From the NCBI RefSeq assembly GCF_000732535.1, contig NZ_APNK01000003.1:62001-126000 (forward strand): 64,000 nucleotides of DNA, written 5' to 3'. How positions within the stretch are numbered: position 1 is the stretch's first letter; every line of letters starts with the position of its first letter. The position numbers were made by a program, and so were the translations under genes. Positions 43,811-50,677 of this stretch are shown here, piece by piece. Origin of the DNA: Salinisphaera hydrothermalis C41B8 (GTDB lineage: Bacteria; Pseudomonadota; Gammaproteobacteria; Nevskiales; Salinisphaeraceae). The notes beneath the pieces were generated by a model. That model did no database searches. It was not told the DNA's origin and saw only the letters and a list, made by a program, of their open reading frames with translations.

Positions 43811-44084
43811 TTAGGGCCTGTTGATGTTTCGTACGAGCGCCGCGTTGGCGTCCGCAAATAGTGTCCTGCAAGGCGTGAGTCGCCGCGTCGTGGCGTGCCA
43901 CGACCCAGACTTGCAACGCCGCAGGGCGCAATTTGCGGCCCAACCCTTCGGGACAAGCGCTGTTTTGCGGCAATCCAGCGTTCTAGCACGCTTGTGCAGA
44001 GTGACTGCACGGCGCGCACTACGCCTCGTCTTGCCGCAAAACAGCGCTTGGCGCGGACTCGTACGAAACATCAGCAGGCCCTAA
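43811..44084 (+). repeat. MITE-like palindromic repeat, full copy C (274 bp)
   Basis: It starts TTAGGGCCTGTTGATGTTTC and ends with the reverse complement apart from one base, a 27-bp near-perfect terminal inverted repeat. The inner 19-bp repeat (AAGCGCTGTTTTGCGG...) is at 43955-43973 and 44031-44049. Length and layout are identical to copy B, but bases in the outer arms differ from copy B in matched pairs. One end gives the TAG stop of tctB (44081-44083); the other lies 13 bp before the tartrate dehydratase start, next to its ribosome binding site. Confidence 0.8.
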
Positions 44085-44575
44085 AACAGCGAGCCGAACA
44101 CCGACGGATCGGGTAGCGGCACCTGGAACACGTATTTGAAGATGAAGTAGAAACCCAGCACTACGATCACGCCGGACGCGGGATAAAGGCATAGCCGCAT
44201 CAACGTCCAGCGCTCGTACATCGCGATCGCCATGATCGCGATGTAGGCCACGAGCACGGCGATGACGAAGCCGAGATACGGCATGGCCAGGGTGGCGGCG
44301 ATCATGACCACGATCAGCAGTACACGCCGGGTGACCGAGCCGGGCGAGCCGGCCGGCTCGGGCGAGGCGTAGCCCAGCAGATTCCTCAGGATGAGCAGGG
44401 CACTGAAGACCACCATCAACCCGATGACGGTCTGCGGGAACACCGACGCCTGCGGCGAAGGCGTCTGGCTGATATCCCACCAACACACGCCGCCGATCGC
44501 GACGAAAATCAAGGCGCCGATGGTCCCCCGCAGGTCACGGGTGTCGCGCGAGGTTTGCTTAGAGACTGCGGGCAT
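44081..44575 (-). CDS. tctB: TTT transporter small membrane subunit (TctB)
   Basis: A 164-residue four-helix membrane protein, the small subunit of a tripartite tricarboxylate-type transporter. Helices are visible near 17-37 ('TIGALIFVAIGGVCWWDI'), 47-65, 85-120 and 135-155. Two ATGs in a row are available; AAGGAG lies 7 bases before the second (44575), which I use. It overlaps tctA by 17 bp. Its TAG stop is contributed by the end of repeat copy C, so the C-terminus may have been altered by that insertion. In SlcHFG-type sulfolactate transporters the same three subunits occur. Confidence 0.8.
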   Translation of the reverse strand: MPAVSKQTSRDTRDLRGTIGALIFVAIGGVCWWDISQTPSPQASVFPQTVIGLMVVFSALLILRNLLGYASPEPAGSPGSVTRRVLLIVVMIAATLAMPYLGFVIAVLVAYIAIMAIAMYERWTLMRLCLYPASGVIVVLGFYFIFKYVFQVPLPDPSVFGSLF

Positions 44576-46076
44576 CATCGGACTCCTTGGCACCCCGGGT
44601 GAGACGACCGGCGATGATCGGGTAGAACAGCGAGGCCAGGATCAACACGAAAATCCCGATCGCGAGTGGCCCGGAGAAAAAGATCGACAACGGGTCGCCG
44701 GTGGCGCCGCCGATCATCCAGCCCTGGACGAAGCCCTGTTCGGCGATCGGGCCGAGGATCAGGCCGAGCACGATCGGCGACGGCTGGAAGCCCAGACGCT
44801 CGAGCACCCAGCCCACGATACCCAGCACGATCATCACCATGACGTCCGAGATCGAATTATTGATCGCATAGGTGCCGATGATGGTCATGAAAGCCACGAT
44901 CGGCACCAACACCGCCTTGGGGAAAGTCACGATCGACTTGAAGGCATAGCGGCCGATCAGCAGGCCGATGGGCAGCATCAGAATCGTGGCGATGAACAGC
45001 CCGTAGATGAAGGTATAGACGATCGAGCTGTGCCCGGAGAACATCGCCGGCCCCGGCTGGATGCCTTGCACCAGCAGCGCGCCGAGAATCACCGCATCCG
45101 GCGGTGTGCCCGGGATGCCGAGCACCAACGTAGGCACCATGCCGCCGCCGACCGTCGCGTTGTTGGCCGATTCGCTGGCCTGGATACCACGCGGTTCGCC
45201 CTTACCGAAGCGCTCGGGCGTTTTCGAAGCACGGCGTGCCTCGGAATACGACACCAGCCCGGAAATCGACCCGCCGGCGCCCGGCAGAATACCCACGAAC
45301 GCCCCGATCAACGAAGAGCGGATCAGGTTGATCCCACCGGAAAAACACAGCCGGATCGCCTCGGGCAGCCGAAAGCCACGTGAGGCCTCCTGGATTTCCA
45401 GATGACGCTCCGGCCGGGCTACCAGATTGATGAGCACGGGAATGCAGTACAACCCGATCAGCCCGGAGACGACATCGATCCCGCCGAGCAACGTGGTCGA
45501 ATCGAAGGTGAAGCGCGGACTGCCGGAGATCGGCGCCACGCCCACACAGGACAGCAGCAGACCGAAGCTCGCGCCGATCAGCCCCTTCAGCAGAGCACCG
45601 GACGAGATCGCCGAGATCAGGGTCAGGCCGAAGATCGCCAGCCAGAAGTATTCGACCGGCCCGAACGCGAGCGCCACATTCGCCAGCGGCGGCGCCAGGA
45701 ACAGCAGTACGGCCGCGCCCACCAGCCCACCGAATACGCTGGACAGACAGGCGATGGTGACGGCCAGGTCGCCATCGCCGCGCTTGGCCATCGGATAGCC
45801 GTCGAAAGTGGTGGCGATCGCCGAGGGCGTGCCCGGCGTATTCAGCAGGATGGCTGCATAGGCCCCGCCATAGATCGCCCCCGTGTAGATCGCCCCCATC
45901 AGCAGCAGTGCCGTGGTCGGATCCATCGAAAACGTCAGCGGAACCAGCACGGCGATCGCCATGGTGGCCGTCAGGCCGGGGATGGCACCCAGAATGGTGC
46001 CAGCGGCCACGCCGAGCACGGCCAGGGCCAAGTGCAGTGGCGTCAACGCGGCCAAGATGTCGTTGATATGACTCAT
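44559..46076 (-). CDS. tctA: TTT transporter large membrane subunit (TctA)
   Basis: A 505-residue protein with about 12 helices, the main transport subunit of a tripartite tricarboxylate-type transporter. Family motifs include 'GAIPGLTATMAIAVLVPLTF' near 30-49, 'YGGAYAAILLNTPGTPSAIATTFDGYPMAK' region near 68-97 and the second-half copies 'GAFVGILPGAGGSISGLVSY' and 'VLGIPGTPPDAVILGALL'. The ATG at 46076 is used; a GTG two codons upstream is possible. With tctC and tctB it would import a C3-C6 dicarboxylate or tricarboxylate, or a sulfonated analogue such as sulfolactate, judging from the neighbours. Confidence 0.9.
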   Translation of the reverse strand: MSHINDILAALTPLHLALAVLGVAAGTILGAIPGLTATMAIAVLVPLTFSMDPTTALLLMGAIYTGAIYGGAYAAILLNTPGTPSAIATTFDGYPMAKRGDGDLAVTIACLSSVFGGLVGAAVLLFLAPPLANVALAFGPVEYFWLAIFGLTLISAISSGALLKGLIGASFGLLLSCVGVAPISGSPRFTFDSTTLLGGIDVVSGLIGLYCIPVLINLVARPERHLEIQEASRGFRLPEAIRLCFSGGINLIRSSLIGAFVGILPGAGGSISGLVSYSEARRASKTPERFGKGEPRGIQASESANNATVGGGMVPTLVLGIPGTPPDAVILGALLVQGIQPGPAMFSGHSSIVYTFIYGLFIATILMLPIGLLIGRYAFKSIVTFPKAVLVPIVAFMTIIGTYAINNSISDVMVMIVLGIVGWVLERLGFQPSPIVLGLILGPIAEQGFVQGWMIGGATGDPLSIFFSGPLAIGIFVLILASLFYPIIAGRLTRGAKESDDARSL

Positions 46077-46132
46077 CGTCACTCAGACTCCGAAAAAGCC
46101 GCCCGACCCGGCATCCCGAACCGGGCTGCGTA

Positions 46133-47107
46133 TCAGTGCACTAGGCCGGCTTTCTTAACGAGTTCGGTATACTTGGCCGTCTGCTTTTTCATGAACGCGT
46201 CCATCTTGTCGTATGGCACGTTCAGTTCGACGAAGCCACGCTTGGCAAGCGACTTTTTGAATTGCGGATCGGCATTGATCTTGCCAATCAGATCCGACAG
46301 CTTCTTGCGGATCGGCTCGGATGTGGATTTGGGCACCGCCACACCGCGATAGGCACCGCCAACCATATCGATCTTCTTTTCCTTGAAGGTCGGCACCTTG
46401 GGAAAGATCTCCATGCGCTTGTCGGTGGCGACGGCCAGCATGCGAACTTCGCCCGGATGGTTGGCCGCCACCGTCGAATAACCCCACTCAGCCTTAACCT
46501 GCCCGCCGCGCAACGCAGTGTAGGCCGCCCCCGTCCCCTTGAAAGGGATATAGGTGGTCTTGGCCCCGGTGATGTTGTCAAAGCGCACGTTCGCCAGATG
46601 ATTCGCCGTACCGCTGCCCGAACCGGACATCGTAAGCATGCCGGGATGTTTCTTGGCATAGGCGATCAGATCGTCGAGTGTCTTGAACGGGCTGTCTTTG
46701 GCGACGAGGATCGCGTCCGGCGTGTACTCGAACATGTACACATTAGTGATGTCCTTGGTCTTGAAGCCGACGTTGCCCATCATCGGCTTGACGATGATAT
46801 GCGGCAGATTGGTGCCCATGATCGTATAGCCGTCGCCCTTCATCGAATTGAGCTGCGACCAGCCGACGGCACCACCGCCACCGGATTTGTATTCGATGAT
46901 CATGTTCTGACCGGTCATCTTCTGGAAGATGGGCTGCTGCAGTCGGGCCGTGATGTCCGACTCGCCGCCCGGACCGAACGGAATGACGTAGTGCACGGGC
47001 CGCGATGGATAATTCGAGGCATCAGCCGCGTGTGTGACCTTGATCAGGTTCGGCACGACGAGCGTGCCCGCCAGCACCAGGGTGGCTACCATGGTTCTGT
47101 TTCTCAT
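46133..47107 (-). CDS. tctC: TTT transporter periplasmic binding protein (TctC)
   Basis: A 324-residue extracytoplasmic binding protein of the Bug/TctC family with a signal peptide (cleavage about 'THAADA', residue 27). The family's substrate loop 'PFGPGGESDITARL' is at 43-56, followed by 'ENMIIEYKSGGGGAVG'-like sequence and 'YPTDAILV'-type strand. It captures carboxylate substrates for TctAB. A GGAGGAAC site precedes the ATG. The 97-bp gap before it contains an AT-rich stretch (AATAATTTTAAAC) that could be an internal promoter. Confidence 0.88.
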   Translation of the reverse strand: MRNRTMVATLVLAGTLVVPNLIKVTHAADASNYPSRPVHYVIPFGPGGESDITARLQQPIFQKMTGQNMIIEYKSGGGGAVGWSQLNSMKGDGYTIMGTNLPHIIVKPMMGNVGFKTKDITNVYMFEYTPDAILVAKDSPFKTLDDLIAYAKKHPGMLTMSGSGSGTANHLANVRFDNITGAKTTYIPFKGTGAAYTALRGGQVKAEWGYSTVAANHPGEVRMLAVATDKRMEIFPKVPTFKEKKIDMVGGAYRGVAVPKSTSEPIRKKLSDLIGKINADPQFKKSLAKRGFVELNVPYDKMDAFMKKQTAKYTELVKKAGLVH

Positions 47108-47204
47108 GTGTTCCTCCGTTTCGCTTTTTCGCGTTGTTTAAAATTATTTCGCAGTGCGACCGCTCTCTGAGTGGAGCTTTTGTGGCCGGGGCGTGGGTTA
47201 TCAC

Positions 47205-48212
47205 CTATTCATGTAGCCCCGCACGCCGCCGGATCTCTGCGATCAGGCTATCGGCGATTTCGACACCCTTCTGCTCGTTAGCGGCCCTCAGCTCGTGGCG
47301 CCGCACACCAGGGAGACGCGCGCCAGACTGATTGGCAATAGCGGCAAACAGCACCTCGAGCCGCGCGGCAAACTCCGCGCCCGCCAGGCGGCTGGGATCG
47401 ATCAGCCAGAAGCATTGCCCGATATTGGGCGGCGGGCCGTCGGCGTTGAAAAAAGAGCTGGCCTCGAAGGCATAGCTCGAGCCGGTGAGCGTGGCCGACA
47501 GAATCTCGACCATCAGCGCCAAAGCCGCACCCTTGGCCCCGCCGGCAGGCACCATCGTGCCGCCGAGCGCGGCTGCCGCCTCGGTGGTCGGCTTGCCGGC
47601 TTCGTCGAGCGCCCAGCCTTCGGGGATCGACTCGCCGCGCTGATTGGCGAGCATGACCTTGCCGCGCGCCACGCCGCTCAACGACAGATCGATCACCATC
47701 GGCGGCGCGCCGCTGCGTGGTACCGCACAGGCAATCGGATTGGTGCCGAACACCCCCTTCGAGCCGCCCCACGGCGCCATCGCCGCCGGCGAGTTGGAGA
47801 AACCGAGGGCGACGAAGCCGTTTTCGGCCGCGGCTTCCACGTGGTGGCCGAGTACGCCAGCGTGATGCGAATGCCCGATGGCCACCGTGCAACTGCCGGC
47901 CTCGCGTGCCCGCGCCATGCCGTGCTCGATGCCGAAGCCAATCGCCGGGAAGGCAAAACCATGGCCCGCGTCCACCGACAGCGCCGCCGGCGCGTCGAGC
48001 CGGATCCGCGGCTTGGCGTAGCCATCCACCTTGCCCGCCATTGCCTGATCGGCATATGCCAACAGCCGCGACAGGCCGTGCGAGGCCAGCCCATCCAGTT
48101 CCGCGGCCACCAGCGCACGCGCGACCGCATTAGCATTGGACTGGCTGACAGCGTTGTTGCACAACACGGCGCTGGCCAGTTCGCGCGCCTTTTGCGCAGT
48201 GACCAGGCTCAT
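47205..48212 (-). CDS. comC: Ldh2/MDH2-family dehydrogenase, candidate (R)-sulfolactate dehydrogenase
   Basis: A 335-residue NAD(P)-dependent dehydrogenase of the malate/L-lactate/L-sulfolactate dehydrogenase (Ldh2) family. It has 'ELDGLASHGLSRL' (39-51, catalytic His), 'GHSHHAGVLGHHVE' near 113-126 and 'GFSNSPAAMAPWGG' near 138. ComC of this family interconverts (R)-sulfolactate and sulfopyruvate. It is coupled by ATGA to the SlcC-like gene, and the TTT transporter genes follow, as in the sulfolactate cluster of Chromohalobacter. That context is why I prefer sulfolactate over malate or ureidoglycolate. The symbol is provisional. Confidence 0.65.
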   Translation of the reverse strand: MSLVTAQKARELASAVLCNNAVSQSNANAVARALVAAELDGLASHGLSRLLAYADQAMAGKVDGYAKPRIRLDAPAALSVDAGHGFAFPAIGFGIEHGMARAREAGSCTVAIGHSHHAGVLGHHVEAAAENGFVALGFSNSPAAMAPWGGSKGVFGTNPIACAVPRSGAPPMVIDLSLSGVARGKVMLANQRGESIPEGWALDEAGKPTTEAAAALGGTMVPAGGAKGAALALMVEILSATLTGSSYAFEASSFFNADGPPPNIGQCFWLIDPSRLAGAEFAARLEVLFAAIANQSGARLPGVRRHELRAANEQKGVEIADSLIAEIRRRAGLHE

Positions 48213-49144
48213 GCCGTGGCCTCTTCGAGCGCAGCCAGCACATTGTCGACCGTCACCTGGCTGACACGCACGTTCGACTGCACCGTCACCCCGGCGATAT
48301 GCGGCGTGAGTAGTACATTGTCGAGACTGGCATAGACCGAGCCCGCGGGCAGCGGTTCGTCCTCGAACACGTCGAGCGCGGCTGCCGCGATCGTGCCCTC
48401 GGCCAGAGCGTCGGCGAGAGCGGCATCATCGATCACACCGCCGCGCGCACTGTTGACGATCACCGCACTCGATTTCATGCGTGCCAGCGCCGCCGCATCG
48501 ATCAGGTGCCGGGTGCCGGCCACGAGCGGCACATGCAGGCTGATCACATCCGACTCGGCCACCAGCGACTTGAAATCCATCGGCTCGGCGTCGTATTCGG
48601 CCCAGCATTCGTCGTGCGGCGACAGATTGGGATCGTGGGCGATCACACGCATGCCGAGCGCTTTCGCGCGAACGGCCACCTTGCGCGCGATGCCGCCGAA
48701 ACCGACCAGACCCATTGTGGCGCCGGACACTTCCAGCCCGATCAACGCCGAACGGGGCCAGTCGCCCGCCTGCATCGAAGCCCGGTGTTCGTAGGCGCCG
48801 CGGCGCAGCATCAGCGCCGCCGCGATCACGTACTCCGCCACGGCCACATCGTTGGCCCCGGTGGCTGGCAGGACGCGCACATCGCGTGTCTTGCATGCGT
48901 CCAGGTCGATATTGTCCAGCCCGACGCCCAGCCGACCGACCGCGCGCAGCTGCGGCGCCGCCTGCAGCAGTTCGCCATCCACCTGCGTGCGATTGCGCAC
49001 GATGATCGCCCGGGCTTGGGCCACGGCGTTCAGCAGGGCCGGCCGGTCGTCGACCAGCGTCGGTTCGAAACGCACCGAATACCGTTCGCGCAGTGCCGCA
49101 AGCGGCGCTTCGTCCATGAATTCGGTGATGATGATGTCGCTCAC
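48209..49144 (-). CDS. slcC: D-isomer 2-hydroxyacid dehydrogenase, candidate (S)-sulfolactate dehydrogenase
   Basis: A 311-residue SerA-like 2-hydroxyacid dehydrogenase. The cofactor motif 'GLVGFGGIARKVA' is near 141-153. The catalytic set is Arg in 'NSARGGVIDD', Glu in 'DVFEDEPLP' and His in 'LLTPHIAG'. SlcC, from this family, oxidises (S)-sulfolactate to sulfopyruvate and, paired with ComC, inverts the stereocentre so that SuyAB can act. I choose the GTG at 49144, which has AGGGAG upstream and overlaps the lyase stop as GTGA; an ATG at 49165 is possible. Phosphoglycerate or other hydroxyacids remain possible substrates. Confidence 0.68.
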   Translation of the reverse strand: MSDIIITEFMDEAPLAALRERYSVRFEPTLVDDRPALLNAVAQARAIIVRNRTQVDGELLQAAPQLRAVGRLGVGLDNIDLDACKTRDVRVLPATGANDVAVAEYVIAAALMLRRGAYEHRASMQAGDWPRSALIGLEVSGATMGLVGFGGIARKVAVRAKALGMRVIAHDPNLSPHDECWAEYDAEPMDFKSLVAESDVISLHVPLVAGTRHLIDAAALARMKSSAVIVNSARGGVIDDAALADALAEGTIAAAALDVFEDEPLPAGSVYASLDNVLLTPHIAGVTVQSNVRVSQVTVDNVLAALEEATA

Positions 49145-50655
49145 GCCACTCTCCCTTGAAGCCATTGTTCGACGGCGGTGTTCAGTGTGGTATCGGCCGT
49201 ATCGAGCCCGTCGGCCAAGGCATCGACGCGCTCTCGATCGGCCCGGGCGCGTTCGCCGGCCTCGGCCAATGCGGCCTGCAGCGGCTCGCGCGCCGGCCCA
49301 CCCTTGACGGTATGCGACTGAACGAAGCTCTCCGGGTCCAGCGCGCCGCTGACCATGGCATCGTCGAGCGGCAGGTCCCGGCCCAGCACATCCTGTGCGG
49401 ACTCGTTGACCAGCGCGGCATCGACCTGGGTGGCGTCCTTGCCCTGGCGGATCGCACGCAGCACGAGATTGCCGACGATCCGATGGGCACTGCGAAACGA
49501 CAGATCCGTGGCGCGATGGATGACCGCCGCCAGCTCGGTGCAGCTGGCGAAATGACGGGCGGCCTGGCGCTTCATCGCCTCGGCGTCGACCTCGACGGTC
49601 GAGAACACGCCGGTCAGCAGATCGAGAATCGCCGTGGTCTCGCTCAGCGCGCGGAACACCGGCGGCGCCAGGCCTTCCTCGACGTCCTTGGTGTCCTGGT
49701 AGTTGACGTTGTGCAGGCTCGCGAACGCCCCGGTCATCTCGCCGATCACATGGGTGGCGGTGAAACGCGAATATTCGAACGGATAGGGATTCTTCTTCTG
49801 CGGCATCATGCTCGACGAGCCGGAATAATCGTCGCCGATGCTGATGTAGCCGAATTCCTGGGTATGCCAGATATAGAAGTCCTGGCAGAGCCGGCTGACG
49901 GTGGTCATCAGGTTGGCCAGCGCGGCCACCGATTCGAGCATGTAGTCGCCGGCGCCCACACAGTCGTTGGTGTTCTCGATGAGCCCTTCGAAACCGAGCA
50001 GTTCGGCCACGCGATCGCGGTCGATATCGTAGGACGAGCCCGCCAGCGCGCCGCAGCCGAGGGTACAGAAGTTGCAGCGGTGCCAGGCCGCGAGCAGCCG
50101 GTCCAGATCGCGCTCCAAGGCGTTGATCATGCCCACCAGATAATGGCCGAGCGTGGTGATCTGGGCATGCTGCATGTGCGTGCCGAGCGGCATGACGGTA
50201 TCGCGATGCGCCTCGGCCAGTGCGAGCAACTGTTCGCGCAGCGCCAGCACGCCGCGCATGGTCTCGATCAGGCGATCGCGCATGACGATACGCACCAGCG
50301 GCTCGGGCCGGGTCCGGCCGATGTTGATGTCGCCGGCAATCGTCTCGCCGACACGGGCGATCAGATAGCGCTCCATGGTCGAATAGAAATACTCGACCTG
50401 GGGATCGAACTCGCCCATGCCGTCGCGACCGTCGGCTTCCAGCGAACGGATCGCGTCGAGCAGCCCGGCGGCGGTATCCTCCGGGATGATGTCGCGCTCG
50501 GCGAGCATCACGGTCCAGGCCTTGTTGGCCTGAATCAGCCCTTCGAAATAATGCTCGAGCATGAAGTCGTAGCTCGGCTTCAGGATCGTGCGGGTATAGA
50601 TCTCGCCCGGGTGGCCTTCAAGGCGTTCGCGGGAAATACGGCGGTCTTCGGACAT
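49141..50655 (-). CDS. Argininosuccinate lyase/fumarase-superfamily enzyme in the sulfonate operon
   Basis: A 504-residue member of the aspartase/fumarase superfamily, closest in look to argininosuccinate and EDDS lyases. The signature with the catalytic Ser is 'GSSSMMPQKKNP' (279-290), the second conserved region is 'GTHMQHAQ' (158-165) and the first 'GDINIGRTRPEP' (108-119). The superfamily adds or removes a group beta to a carboxylate, giving fumarate-like products. The arginine-pathway context is absent, and it sits between a complex-II-like oxidoreductase and sulfolactate dehydrogenases. I infer either hydration of a sulfoacrylate-type intermediate or C-N/C-S cleavage of a succinyl adduct. 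The ATG at 50655 follows GAGGAG. Confidence 0.75.
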   Translation of the reverse strand: MSEDRRISRERLEGHPGEIYTRTILKPSYDFMLEHYFEGLIQANKAWTVMLAERDIIPEDTAAGLLDAIRSLEADGRDGMGEFDPQVEYFYSTMERYLIARVGETIAGDINIGRTRPEPLVRIVMRDRLIETMRGVLALREQLLALAEAHRDTVMPLGTHMQHAQITTLGHYLVGMINALERDLDRLLAAWHRCNFCTLGCGALAGSSYDIDRDRVAELLGFEGLIENTNDCVGAGDYMLESVAALANLMTTVSRLCQDFYIWHTQEFGYISIGDDYSGSSSMMPQKKNPYPFEYSRFTATHVIGEMTGAFASLHNVNYQDTKDVEEGLAPPVFRALSETTAILDLLTGVFSTVEVDAEAMKRQAARHFASCTELAAVIHRATDLSFRSAHRIVGNLVLRAIRQGKDATQVDAALVNESAQDVLGRDLPLDDAMVSGALDPESFVQSHTVKGGPAREPLQAALAEAGERARADRERVDALADGLDTADTTLNTAVEQWLQGRVA

Positions 50656-50677
50656 GGTCTCCTCCAATGATCTTGAA

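Noticed and set aside
49156-50670. 504-codon open frame on the plus strand, antisense to the lyase gene
   Set aside because: A long antisense frame is expected in GC-rich coding DNA; its product has no recognisable domain, while the minus-strand product has full family motifs and a ribosome binding site.
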